Positions 8,196-15,797 of a DNA stretch of 32,096 nt are shown here, in pieces (the stretch's first letter is position 1; each line of letters starts with the position of its first letter). The stretch lies in NCBI GenBank assembly GCA_029262055.1, contig JAJDAD010000036.1:90772-122867 (forward strand), written 5' to 3'. Position numbers and translations under genes: made by a program. The notes beneath the pieces are model-generated. The model was given only the letters and a program-made list of their open reading frames with translations, searched no databases and was not told where the DNA came from. Source of the DNA: Candidatus Zhuqueibacterota bacterium (lineage in GTDB: Bacteria > Zhuqueibacterota > Zhuqueibacteria > Oceanimicrobiales > Oceanimicrobiaceae).

Positions 8196-8960
8196 ATGAT
8201 TCCAATATTATTCAAGCTAGGTCCGATCACCATCAACAGCTTTGGTGTGATGGCGATGTTTGCTTTTTTGATCCCCACAGTTTTACTGCGAAAAGAAGTT
8301 GCCCGCATTGGTCTCGATCCTGACTTAGCCAACGGCATCGCTATCGCTGCCATGATCGGCGGCTTTCTCGGGGCCCGGCTTTATTACATTTTTGAACGCT
8401 GGGATCGGTTCCTCGCGGACCCTACATCCTATCTCTTTACGGGGGCCGGGCTTGTTTGGTACGGAGGTCTGTTCGGCGGGACCATTGCCGTCCTCTGGTA
8501 TCTCAAGCGCCAGAAAGTTTCGGTTCCGCTCGTGGTCGACTTGACGGCGCCGCTGCTGGCCTTGGGACAGGTCTTTGGCCGCTGCGGCTGCTTGTTGTCT
8601 GGCGATGGCGACTATGGCCACGCGACCGAGGTGCCGTGGGCAATGTCTTTTCCGGAAGGCATCGTACCAACCAACGAGCTGGTCCATCCCACGCCTATCT
8701 ATGATATGGCGATTTTGTTTGCAATATTTTTACTATTGTGGAGCCTGCGCACACGCCAAATGCCTGCCGGGAGCAAGTTGAGCCTTTATTTCATCCTGAT
8801 CGGGATCGGCCGTATTGTCACGGAGATCTGGCGTACGACCCCGGACGTTCTGTGGGGCTTGACCGCCGCTCAGCTTATAAGCATGGCGCTGATCGTCACC
8901 GGCTCCGGTTTGATTGTTTATTTACACGCAGACAAGGGGCGGGCAAATGCGCGACCCTGA
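8196..8960 (+). CDS. lgt: Prolipoprotein diacylglyceryl transferase
   Basis: Lgt moves diacylglycerol from phosphatidylglycerol to the lipobox cysteine of prolipoproteins, the first step of lipoprotein maturation in the inner membrane. The 254-residue protein has about seven hydrophobic segments and the family's landmarks in order: GARLYYIFERW (59-69), GLVWYGGLFGG (85-95), the signature GRCGCLLSGDGDYG (128-141) with VPWAMSF, and HPTPIYD (164-170). The signature is a variant of the E. coli GRIGNF form; Cys at the Asn position is seen in other phyla. It opens a same-strand run leading into the ccm genes, 50 bases before the zinc-ribbon gene. Several lipoproteins in this window would be its substrates. 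Confidence 0.95.
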   Translation: MIPILFKLGPITINSFGVMAMFAFLIPTVLLRKEVARIGLDPDLANGIAIAAMIGGFLGARLYYIFERWDRFLADPTSYLFTGAGLVWYGGLFGGTIAVLWYLKRQKVSVPLVVDLTAPLLALGQVFGRCGCLLSGDGDYGHATEVPWAMSFPEGIVPTNELVHPTPIYDMAILFAIFLLLWSLRTRQMPAGSKLSLYFILIGIGRIVTEIWRTTPDVLWGLTAAQLISMALIVTGSGLIVYLHADKGRANARP

Positions 8961-9010
8961 AACATCTGCGGCTTATCTGCTGTCTCAACCTACTCAGAGC
9001 GAGTTGTCGA

Positions 9011-9460
9011 ATGACTGAAACACTCTTTATTCTGCTTAGTTTGCTGGTGTCGTTATTTGTTGTTTTTCCAATTTTTCAGGAAAAAAAGTCGAACAAACGC
9101 GGGCGGGCTGCCCACAGCACAAATAACCATGCCGTCGAGCTTGCCGAACAAAAACGCAACATCTACAAGGCGATCAAGGAAATCGAATTTGATTTTGAGA
9201 TGGGCAAACTGTCACAGGACGATTTTGAGGAGCTGCGTCAACAGTACAAGGACGATGCCGTCGGCCTCTTGAAAAAGATCGACCAGGCCGGAGCGCCAGG
9301 TTCCCGCAAGAAGAAGCGCAAGGCAGTACGGGATGGCTCCGGCTCAACAAACTCCGGGGAAAGTGTTAAGTTCTGCTGGGTTTGTGGTACGGGCGCTACT
9401 GCTGACGACAAGTTCTGCGCCAGCTGTGGAACAGATCTGCAAGCAACCGACCGTGGCTGA
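9011..9460 (+). CDS. Membrane-anchored zinc-ribbon protein of the ccm operon
   Basis: The ATG at 9011 gives a 149-residue protein. A larger frame open from 8738 runs inside lgt and is not used. Residues 3-21 form one membrane segment. A coiled-coil-like helix follows (LAEQKRNIYKAIKEIEFDFEM, continuing GKLSQDDFEELRQQYK, about 44-80) that resembles the N-terminal part of CcmI. After a Lys/Arg-rich linker, a C-terminal zinc ribbon CWVC...CASC (Cys122, 125, 136, 139) completes it. It overlaps the predicted start of ccmA by eight bases, so the two are probably translationally coupled. A role in assembling or regulating the CcmABCD machinery is inferred from position and the CcmI-like helix; it has no TPR domain. 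Confidence 0.75.
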   Translation: MTETLFILLSLLVSLFVVFPIFQEKKSNKRGRAAHSTNNHAVELAEQKRNIYKAIKEIEFDFEMGKLSQDDFEELRQQYKDDAVGLLKKIDQAGAPGSRKKKRKAVRDGSGSTNSGESVKFCWVCGTGATADDKFCASCGTDLQATDRG

Positions 9461-10211
9461 GCCAGCATCCGGAGTAGTTCAGGCAGAACCAGATTCCGTT
9501 ATTCAAGTCAGTGGTTTGACCAAAGCCTTCGGCCATCACCACGCCCTGCGCCAGATCAGTTTCGAAGTCCGGCGTGGTGAGTTCCTGACCATCTTTGGCC
9601 CTAATGGTGCCGGCAAGACCACCCTGATTAGAATTCTCTCCACCATGACCCCACCTTCGGGCGGCGACGTCAGCATCGACGGCTTTTCGTTGGCCGATGA
9701 TGCCAACAAAATTCGCAACCGCCTGGGAGTCATCGCACACCAGACTTACCTTTACGAAACCCTTACCGCTGCCGAGAACCTGCGTTTTTATGGCCGGCTT
9801 TATGATTTGCCTGACCTGAACAATCGCATCGAAAAACTCCTGGCCGAGGTAGGCCTGCGCGCACGGCAAAATGACCTGGTTCGTACTTTTTCGCGCGGCA
9901 TGCAGCAAAGGCTGTCGATAGCCCGGGCGTTGTTACACGATCCCTCCCTGCTGCTACTGGACGAGCCATATACCGGCCTGGACCAGCATGCGTCGGAGAT
10001 GTTGTCCGGCTGGCTGGCCCGCCTCAGGGATAACGCTCGCACAATATTGATGGTGACGCACGATTTGGAGCGCGGACTTGATCTCGCCGACCGCGTAGCG
10101 ATTCTGGTCAAGGGGAAAATCGTATTTAGCAAAGCAAGTTCCGATATCGACAAGAGTAAGTTTCAGAAGACTTACTACGAGTTTGTTGAGCAGAATACGA
10201 GGCATACATGA
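9453..10211 (+). CDS. ccmA: Heme exporter ATP-binding subunit CcmA
   Basis: This is the ATPase of the CcmABCD complex, which drives release of heme-loaded CcmE for cytochrome c maturation. From the GTG at 9453 (GTGGCTGA, overlapping the previous stop) it has 252 residues. Landmarks: Walker A GPNGAGKT (49-56), the signature FSRGMQQR (146-153) in place of LSGGQ, Walker B LLLLDEP (166-172), and the switch His203 in VTHD. The D-loop GLD follows Walker B. No ATG is available in frame near the domain start, and the ribosome binding site is weak, consistent with coupling to the gene before it. Its stop overlaps the ccmB start (ATGA). Confidence 0.93.
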   Translation: MAEPASGVVQAEPDSVIQVSGLTKAFGHHHALRQISFEVRRGEFLTIFGPNGAGKTTLIRILSTMTPPSGGDVSIDGFSLADDANKIRNRLGVIAHQTYLYETLTAAENLRFYGRLYDLPDLNNRIEKLLAEVGLRARQNDLVRTFSRGMQQRLSIARALLHDPSLLLLDEPYTGLDQHASEMLSGWLARLRDNARTILMVTHDLERGLDLADRVAILVKGKIVFSKASSDIDKSKFQKTYYEFVEQNTRHT

Positions 10212-10879
10212 TCAGGAGCGTGACCGCAATTTTGATCAAGGACTTTGTGTCTGAATTGCGTGGCAAAGAAATGCTTTTGTCGATGCTTGTTTTCAGTTTG
10301 ATGGTGGCGGTGATTTTCAACTTTTCGTTCCCACCCGGCAGCGAGTTCATCCAGGAAGCGGCACCGGGGATAATTTGGATGACGTTCATCTTTGCCGGCC
10401 TTCTGGGCATGAATCGCTCTTTCGTCTACGAAGTGGATAAAGGATGCCTGCAGGGTATCATGCTGGCCCCCATCGACCGAGCCGTGATCTACATCAGTAA
10501 GCTCATCGTGAATTTTGTGTTCATCCTGCTGGTTGAATTGATTGCGTTGCCACTGTTCGTTGTTTTTTTCAAGCTGGACATTTTGGGTTCGCCGGGCTAT
10601 TTGTTGCTGGTCGTGTTGGTGAGTACCCTGGGCTTTGCGGTTATCGGGACACTGTTCTCCGCCATCGCAGTAAACACCAGAACCAGGGAAGTGATGCTGC
10701 CGATTCTGCATTTTCCGGTTGCCATCCCCATCATTATTTGTGCAGTGCAGGCGACCGCGGCTGTTTTTCAGGGACAGGAATGGGCTGTTGTCTGGGGCTG
10801 GACAAAAATTATAGTCGCCTTTGATGTGATTCTTTTCATAGTTGCTTTTCTCACTTTTGAATATGTTATTGAAGAGTGA
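10208..10879 (+). CDS. ccmB: Heme exporter membrane subunit CcmB
   Basis: This 223-residue protein has six predicted membrane segments and the CcmB pattern. An N-terminal amphipathic stretch (AILIKDFVSELRGKEMLLSM) is followed by GIIWMTFIFAGLLGMNRSF. Then come GCLQGIMLAPIDRAVIYISK, where the cytoplasmic loop contacts the ATPase, and TREVMLPILHFPVAIPIII. It forms the permease of the ABC-type CcmAB unit in the inner membrane. The start ATG overlaps the ccmA stop by four bases, showing tight coupling. The large opposite-strand frame here is a shadow. Confidence 0.95.
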   Translation: MIRSVTAILIKDFVSELRGKEMLLSMLVFSLMVAVIFNFSFPPGSEFIQEAAPGIIWMTFIFAGLLGMNRSFVYEVDKGCLQGIMLAPIDRAVIYISKLIVNFVFILLVELIALPLFVVFFKLDILGSPGYLLLVVLVSTLGFAVIGTLFSAIAVNTRTREVMLPILHFPVAIPIIICAVQATAAVFQGQEWAVVWGWTKIIVAFDVILFIVAFLTFEYVIEE

Positions 10880-10898
10880 AGTACCAGGAGAAAGAACC

Positions 10899-11600
10899 AT
10901 GATTTCTTATACGGAGAAGGAGTCTAATCGGACTCTTATCGTTCTAAGCGCGGTTGTCCTGATCGCTGTTCTCGTCGACCTGTTTTTGATATTTCAGTTT
11001 GCACCGGAAGAGCGCTCAATGGGGCACGTACAACGAATTTTCTATTTCCATGTCCCTTCGGCCTGGATTTCATTTCTGGCGTTTTTTGTCGTGTTTGTCA
11101 ACAGCGGGCTTTATTTGTGGAAGCGGGATCGCAAATACGATCTGCTGGCCTCGACTTCGGCGGAAATCGGCGTTATTTTCGCCACACTAGTCCTCATTAC
11201 CGGACCGATCTGGGGCCGGCCGGTCTGGAACACCTGGTGGGAATGGTCGCCGCGCCTGACTTTGTTTTTGGTTTTGTGGTTTATCTATATTGCTTACTTG
11301 ATGTTACGGTCGTTTGTGGACGAGGAAGAAAAGGCCGCGCGCTTCTCGGCGGTTTTTGGCATAGTCGGATTTGTAGATGTGCCGATAGTCTATCTTTCCA
11401 TTCGCTTGTGGCGCGACATTCATCCTAGCCCGGTTATTGCTGGCGGCCAGAATTCCGGACTCCACCCCGACATGAAAATCGCATTCTTCTTTAGCCTGTT
11501 CACCTTTACAGTACTTTTTTTCCTGATGTTGCTGCACCGGCTTCGGGTTGAAAGAACGGCGATCGCGGTTCGGGAACTCAAGAGACAAATGGCTTATTAG
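10899..11600 (+). CDS. ccmC: Heme-handling protein CcmC
   Basis: CcmC binds heme and loads it onto the chaperone CcmE in the periplasm. The ATG at 10899 has AGGAG nine bases upstream, giving 233 residues; an earlier frame opening at 10842 lies inside ccmB. The protein has about six membrane segments and the heme-handling tryptophan-rich WWD-type motif WGRPVWNTWWEWSPRLT (105-121). Flanking histidines are His51 (YFHVPSAW) and His175/His189 (RDIHPSP, SGLHPD). It follows ccmB by 19 bases. No CcmE, CcmF or CcmH is in the window, so those genes must lie elsewhere if System I is complete. Confidence 0.95.
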   Translation: MISYTEKESNRTLIVLSAVVLIAVLVDLFLIFQFAPEERSMGHVQRIFYFHVPSAWISFLAFFVVFVNSGLYLWKRDRKYDLLASTSAEIGVIFATLVLITGPIWGRPVWNTWWEWSPRLTLFLVLWFIYIAYLMLRSFVDEEEKAARFSAVFGIVGFVDVPIVYLSIRLWRDIHPSPVIAGGQNSGLHPDMKIAFFFSLFTFTVLFFLMLLHRLRVERTAIAVRELKRQMAY

Positions 11601-11614
11601 TTCGAGGGAAGGAA

Positions 11615-12115
11615 ATGATAACGACAAAAAGCAAATTGGTGTCAATCGCGATTACCCTGCTGCTCGCCTGTGTGAGTCATGCGCAGGTGGCGAGGCTGGT
11701 TCATTACGACGGCGTTTTGAAGGATTCGGAGGGCACCCCATTTACCGGAAATGTGGATGTGACGATCAGTCTTTACAATCGTCCGGCAGCGACCGAAGCA
11801 GCCTGGTCAGAAGAGCATCGTGCTGTCGAGGTAGAGGATGGTAAATTCAGCGTATTGCTTGGCAGCGTCAACCCGCTTAAACTGTCGTTTTACGAATACT
11901 TTCTGGAAGTGGAAGTGCCCGGCGCCGGTTTTGAGCCCAGTCCCAAACGGACAATGATCGTTGGTTCCGGCTACAACTTCAGGATGTGGTTTTTGTTTGC
12001 GGCCTACACTATCGTTTGGTTGGCGTTGTTCCTGTATATGGCGTTTATCGGGCGCCGGCAAACGAAGTTGAGGTCGGAGTTGCAGGCGCTGGCAGCGGAG
12101 AAGGGCTCGGTTTGA
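11615..12115 (+). CDS. CcmD fused to an exported beta-domain
   Basis: The 166-residue product has two parts. Residues 1-23 are a signal peptide (cleavage near SHAQ). Residues 25-115 form a beta-rich domain with the pattern VHYDGVLKDSEGTPFTG...VTISLYN...WSEEH...VEDGKFSVLLGSVNPL. This pattern is common in secreted proteins and phage-fibre-like proteins of the FCB group. Residues 122-160 are a CcmD-like unit: NFRMWFLFAAYTIVWLALFL as the single membrane helix, then a basic cytoplasmic tail (RRQTKLRSELQAL). CcmD normally is a ~40-70-residue peptide that holds CcmABC-CcmE together. The gene lies 14 bases after ccmC, the expected ccmD slot. The periplasmic domain's role is unknown. Confidence 0.8.
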   Translation: MITTKSKLVSIAITLLLACVSHAQVARLVHYDGVLKDSEGTPFTGNVDVTISLYNRPAATEAAWSEEHRAVEVEDGKFSVLLGSVNPLKLSFYEYFLEVEVPGAGFEPSPKRTMIVGSGYNFRMWFLFAAYTIVWLALFLYMAFIGRRQTKLRSELQALAAEKGSV

Positions 12116-12150
12116 CAAAAAAATAGGCGCAGCCTGTGGGTTGCTGCGCC
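12116..12150. terminator. GC-rich hairpin beside an A-tract
   Basis: A run of seven A (12116-12123, one interruption) precedes a perfect 8-bp stem, GGCGCAGC (12126-12133) and GCTGCGCC (12143-12150). On the minus strand this is a classic hairpin plus T-run, but no minus-strand gene ends nearby. On the plus strand it follows the ccmD fusion stop directly, with no T-run after it. It probably marks the end of the lgt-ccm transcript. Confidence 0.5.
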
Positions 12151-12289
12151 AATCTGTTCCTTCAGATATGAAGCGGGATATCAGCCCCGCCCCATTTGCT
12201 TCCCTGCTTTTCGACAGAGGGAAAAGATATTGAATCACTGCCATTCTAAAGGTTTTACCCGTGAATGTCAACAAGAAAACTGTTAAATT

Positions 12290-12321
12290 CTGACAATAAT
12301 TGCGAATTTCGGACAATAATT
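12290..12321 (+). promoter_or_regulatory. Direct repeats / candidate promoter of the thioredoxin gene
   Basis: GACAATAATT occurs at 12292-12301 and again at 12312-12321, exactly 20 bases apart, in an AT-rich spacer. TGACAA and AATAAT could act as -35 and -10 elements with an 18-base spacing. The two-helical-turn spacing also suits binding of a dimeric regulator. The start codon lies about 37 bases downstream. Confidence 0.4.
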
Positions 12322-12357
12322 TCTAATTTGAAACCCCTTCATCTACGGAAAAAACCT

Positions 12358-12891
12358 ATGTTAAGCATGAATAAAAACAACTTAATAGCATTTACTTTAC
12401 TGTTGATCTTCCTCGGTGCTTGTCAATCGCAAGAAGTTGAGGAGGTGGAGCGGGCGGGGAAAAAGGCAAGTCTGCCGACATTTGTGTTGCAGACGCTTGA
12501 TGGAGAAAAAGTCGATTCGAATAGATTCGCGGGCAAGGTCCTGGTCGTAGATTTTTGGGCGACGTGGTGCCGGCCTTGTATCAGTGAGATTCCATCCTAC
12601 AATGATCTATACTCAAAATACCAGGACCGGAATTTTCAGTTTCTTGGTGTCACGATGGATTCGGGCGAAGCAGACAACGTCAGGCCCCTGGCGGAGAAGT
12701 TTGGGATTCGGTACCCGCTTTTTATGGGCGATGCCGGCACCGCGGATGCGTTCGGCGGTGTTGAGGGTTACCCAAAAACATACGTGCTCGACAAAGCTGG
12801 GACAATCAGAAAGACCTATCTCGGGAATCGCCCCAACAAGAGCGAAGAAATTGACCGGTTGATTGAGGAACTGCTGGCGGAGAAGTCCTGA
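12358..12891 (+). CDS. TlpA/ResA-like thioredoxin lipoprotein
   Basis: From the ATG at 12358 (a second ATG three codons later is also possible) the product has 177 residues. It has a lipoprotein signal ending LGAC (Cys22) and a thioredoxin-fold domain. The active site is WCRPC (Cys71, Cys74) preceded by VVDFWAT. The cis-proline region is GVEGYPKTYVLD, and GVTMDSG is typical of the AhpC/TSA-like TlpA family. Such membrane-tethered thioredoxins reduce disulfides of apocytochrome c or other envelope proteins. The position after the ccm genes supports a CcmG/ResA-type role, although a spacer with a hairpin and its own candidate promoter suggests separate transcription. Confidence 0.9.
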   Translation: MLSMNKNNLIAFTLLLIFLGACQSQEVEEVERAGKKASLPTFVLQTLDGEKVDSNRFAGKVLVVDFWATWCRPCISEIPSYNDLYSKYQDRNFQFLGVTMDSGEADNVRPLAEKFGIRYPLFMGDAGTADAFGGVEGYPKTYVLDKAGTIRKTYLGNRPNKSEEIDRLIEELLAEKS

Positions 12892-12920
12892 TTTTGGGCG
12901 CGTCCGCTGAATGACCTGGA

Positions 12921-13610
12921 TTAGGGTTGCTCGGCTGAAACCGTGACCGGCGCCTCTGCCGGGGTCGCAAACCTCTGCCGTAAACTTCTGCTTAACTGTA
13001 CTCCTCCCTTTAGCATCACTAGGAAGAGCGCCGGAAAAACAAAAACCGCAACGATAAACCACACCGAGTTCACATAGTCCTTACCATAGTAGCCCAATAG
13101 AAAGTAGCGTGGCATTCTGCCCACGAAGCCTGCAAGCATGAACAAGATGGTGGAGTACTTTTGTGTGATGGCGTAAATGCGCAGCGGCTCGGAGGGAATG
13201 GGCAGAAAAGAGGCAAAGGATAGAATTGTAAATTTTTGCCGATCGAAAAGCGGCGCAGCCTGCTGGTAAAGCCAGGAGTTGCGAAAGTTTGCCACTTTGC
13301 GCGACTTAAACAGGAGGGTGAAAACAACGTACTCCGCCAAATACGCAACCAGGGTTGCACACCCGCCGACCAGAGCCACCAACATGGGGTCAGCGTCTTT
13401 GACTGCTCCGAGGACAATGATATTGGCCGGTAACGGGAAGAATGCTGTCGCAGCAGACATTAGAAGAAAAAAACTGACGAGTCCGAACGCCTGACCGCTA
13501 TCCGAGAGGATGCGCTGGTTGACCCAATACCAGTAGATAGCCACAATCAGAAACCCTGGCAGCGCTTTGACGATTTTGCCTGGATTGAGTTTAATCTTTA
13601 ATTTCTTCAC
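12921..13610 (-). CDS. VTT/DedA-type membrane protein
   Basis: The 229-residue protein begins at a GTG (complement 13608-13610) with a basic N terminus (KKLKIKLNPGK). It has about five to six hydrophobic segments and the VTT (SNARE-associated/DedA) pattern: SAATAFFPLPANIIVLGAV, GCATLVAYLAEYVVF, and the arginine-containing loop FLPIPSEPLRIYAI with GFVGRMPRYFLLGYYG. DedA-family proteins of the inner membrane act in lipid-carrier (undecaprenyl phosphate, phosphatidylethanolamine) translocation. Which lipid this one handles cannot be told. It is convergent with the thioredoxin gene, 29 bases apart, and lies 322 bases downstream of pdxA. Confidence 0.8.
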   Translation of the reverse strand: MKKLKIKLNPGKIVKALPGFLIVAIYWYWVNQRILSDSGQAFGLVSFFLLMSAATAFFPLPANIIVLGAVKDADPMLVALVGGCATLVAYLAEYVVFTLLFKSRKVANFRNSWLYQQAAPLFDRQKFTILSFASFLPIPSEPLRIYAITQKYSTILFMLAGFVGRMPRYFLLGYYGKDYVNSVWFIVAVFVFPALFLVMLKGGVQLSRSLRQRFATPAEAPVTVSAEQP

Positions 13611-13932
13611 CTGTTGACCCTGATTATCCTACACCTTTTTCTGAAAGAAACTATAGTTCCGTGCCTGCTCTCTGAGAGCGCGGTAAATCGAAGCTGAATG
13701 TTAACAAAATTTAAACTTTCCAGCAACAGTTTTCTATCTGCGTTAGCGTCCGATTGCGTAAACTGGCTTTTTCAAAACCAGCAGGGAATTCGTTCGTCAA
13801 CCCCTATTCTTCTGATCCGAGACATGAGTGATCAACTCGGTCACCGGCGTGAAGTTCCTCGGAAAGGCGAGCTGTGTCCGGATCGTATGAGCCGGATATG
13901 TGACCGGCGCCAGCCGTATGACTAGAGTTAGT
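13611..13932. other. Gene-poor spacer between pdxA and the VTT gene
   Basis: No convincing gene is present in these 322 bases; the short open frames here have no recognisable signal or domain. Visible structure: a GCTCT-CTG-AGAGC hairpin near 13667-13679, an imperfect CTGG...CCAG hairpin near 13762, and complementary CGGTCAC and GTGACCG segments near 13839 and 13900 that could fold the interval between them. No tRNA or known RNA was recognised. Confidence 0.4.
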
Positions 13933-14988
13933 TTAGCTCGCCGGTGCGGCCGTACCAGCGTTGGCGTCACTCCCGGCCAATCTGACCGCATAGTCCAGGG
14001 CCTCGATCAGGCTTGCCGGGCTGGCAATGCCTTTGCCTGCAATGTCAAAAGCCGTTCCGTGCGCCACCGATGTTCGTACAATCGGGAGGCCAAGGGTGAT
14101 GTTCACGCCGCAAACTTCAGCGAATCGACCGTCTTTCCCATGTTTGAAGGTGTGCATTTTAAACGGAATCAAGCCCTGGTCATGATACATGGCTACCACT
14201 CCATCATACAGCCCGCTCGCTGCTTTCGCAAACAGCGTATCCGGCGGGATGGGGCCCTCGACTTGCCAACCTTTTGCGCCGGCTTCCTTAACTGCGGGCA
14301 AAATCTCTCTTTCCTCTTCCTGACCGAAAAGACCGTTGTCACTGGCGTGCGGGTTTAATCCTGCCACGCCGATGCAAGGGAGAGCGATTCCCAACTGAAT
14401 GCACGCACGATACAGAAGAGTGATGCTTTCCACAATTCTGTTTTTGTTGACCAGGTTGCACGCTTCGCGCAATGAGACATGCCCCGACACGTGAACGACT
14501 CTGAAATGGCCGTGCGCCATGAGCATGCCGACTGACCTGGCGCCGGTGAAGTGTGCCAGGATTTCCGTGTGACCGGGGAAACCATAGCCTGCCAGGTTGA
14601 GCGCCTCTTTGTGAATCGGGTTGGTCACGATGGCATCGACCTGGCGCGCTTTTGCCAGTTCAATCGCAGTGCGAATCGCTTCAAATGCTGCCTGCCCCGC
14701 GGCTGCGGAGACTTTCCCGGGTGCGATGGGCAACGTGTCGTTGTTACACGGATTGAGAATTGTGATCCGACCCGGCTTGAGCACCGCTTCAGAGACGTCT
14801 GTGACTGTTTGCAGCTCCGGATCTATCTTGAGATCCTCGGCGCAGCGGGCGAAAATTTGCGGGTTGCCCACCAGAAACGGCCGACAGTTTTGGTGAGCAT
14901 CGGCCCTGACAAGGGTCTTGAGCGCGATCTCAGGTCCGACCCCGGCGGGGTCACCCATGGTTATGGCGATGAGTGGTTTGGTTGGCAT
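13933..14988 (-). CDS. pdxA: 4-hydroxythreonine-4-phosphate dehydrogenase PdxA
   Basis: PdxA oxidises 4-phosphohydroxy-L-threonine with NAD(P)+ in the DXP-dependent pathway to pyridoxal phosphate. The 351-residue product shows the N-terminal IAITMGDPAGVGPEI (7-21). VTNPIHKEAL and GFPGHTEILA follow. The three metal-binding histidines are His170 (HVSGH), His214 (GLNPHAS) and His269 (AMYHDQGLIPFK). The segment RTSVAHGTAFDIAGKG (305-320) completes the family landmarks. The length is slightly above the usual ~330 because of a short Ala-rich tail. The ATG start lacks a clear ribosome binding site. PLP made by this pathway would serve enzymes such as the fold-type III enzyme in this window. Confidence 0.96.
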   Translation of the reverse strand: MPTKPLIAITMGDPAGVGPEIALKTLVRADAHQNCRPFLVGNPQIFARCAEDLKIDPELQTVTDVSEAVLKPGRITILNPCNNDTLPIAPGKVSAAAGQAAFEAIRTAIELAKARQVDAIVTNPIHKEALNLAGYGFPGHTEILAHFTGARSVGMLMAHGHFRVVHVSGHVSLREACNLVNKNRIVESITLLYRACIQLGIALPCIGVAGLNPHASDNGLFGQEEEREILPAVKEAGAKGWQVEGPIPPDTLFAKAASGLYDGVVAMYHDQGLIPFKMHTFKHGKDGRFAEVCGVNITLGLPIVRTSVAHGTAFDIAGKGIASPASLIEALDYAVRLAGSDANAGTAAPAS

Positions 14989-15074
14989 ATTGTAGGCACG
15001 ACGTGTGCGACCAGTTCAGACCATGATGTTAAGGAATTCTGCAGTTAAATTTCAAGGAAAACCGGATGAGATGT

Positions 15075-15797
15075 AAAGTGCGAGAGCGTGGCTGTGAGAG
15101 GGGCGGACCGCACCGGTCAGTCTGCGTGACAAGTTGCCAGCTCGAAGCAGACGGTGTAGCGGCCCTGTTATCGAATACCGCTGACCACCAAGTGAGACTA
15201 AGTGACCGTGGGCCGACCTGGAATTCTTGGACATGATTCCACGGTGCGCTTGACCGGACCCGATTCTCTCGGAGGACACATCAGCAAAGCACTTCCCAAA
15301 CAGTAGCTTTACGGGATATGACTTGTCCGGGGAGGCGCTCTGCAATGCACGGCAAGAGGCAGAACGGCAAGGCCTGCGCAATGTGTCTTTTGAGCAACGC
15401 GACCTGACCAGTTGATGAAAAAGATCACAACGGCGGATTCGATCTGGTAACCGCGTTCGATGCAATTCATGATCAGGCCAGGCGGGATAAAGTACTGCTG
15501 GGAGTACACCAGGCTCTGAAATCGGATGGTACCTTTTTGATGCAAGATATCGCGGGGTCGAGTTTTGTCTACAATAATTACGACCATCCGATCGCACCTC
15601 TTCTATACACCATTTCATGCATGCATTGTATGACGGTATCTTTGGCACAAGGCGGCATGGGGCTGGGAGCCATGTGGGGTCGGGAAAAGGCTAGCGAAAT
15701 GCTGAAGGAGGCAGGGTTCATGAATACGGTCATCAAGAGCTTGCCTCACGATTTTCAAAACAGTTACTATATCACCGACAAGAATGCCGGTGCATGA
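15075..15797 (+). pseudogene. Decayed SAM-dependent methyltransferase
   Basis: The 3' part is well preserved. From 15411 one frame reads [20 protein letters not shown], then [31 protein letters not shown], and ends [14 protein letters not shown] at TGA 15795-15797. A second frame just upstream (15284-15412) reads AKHFPNSSFTGYDLSG and [13 protein letters not shown] before a stop at 15413, so a frameshift separates the two. Further upstream the same family can be traced only faintly (VRE...WL near 15077, LEFLDM near 15220), with an in-frame TGA at 15251 where the SAM glycine motif should be. Intact relatives have a winged-helix N-terminal domain plus a class I methyltransferase domain, about 350 residues. 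The left boundary is approximate. Sequencing error alone would not explain the eroded 5' half. Confidence 0.8.

Noticed and set aside
8196-8960. Missing Asn in the Lgt signature (GRCGC instead of GRIGN)
   Set aside because: This substitution occurs in Lgt of several phyla as I recall, and the remaining landmarks are intact, so it is not evidence of inactivity.
10175-10900. A 241-codon minus-strand frame across ccmB
   Set aside because: It mirrors ccmB exactly, and its His/Gln/Asn-rich translation is what membrane-protein codons give when read backwards. No start signal or domain.
13820-13932. A GC-rich foldable stretch that at first resembled a group II intron or structured RNA remnant
   Set aside because: Only short complementary segments are present. 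I found no domain V-like hairpin, no reverse transcriptase and no match I could name.
15052-15648. A 198-codon minus-strand frame over the methyltransferase relic
   Set aside because: The plus strand carries recognisable methyltransferase sequence in broken frames; the minus translation is low-complexity Arg/Ser-rich without a family.
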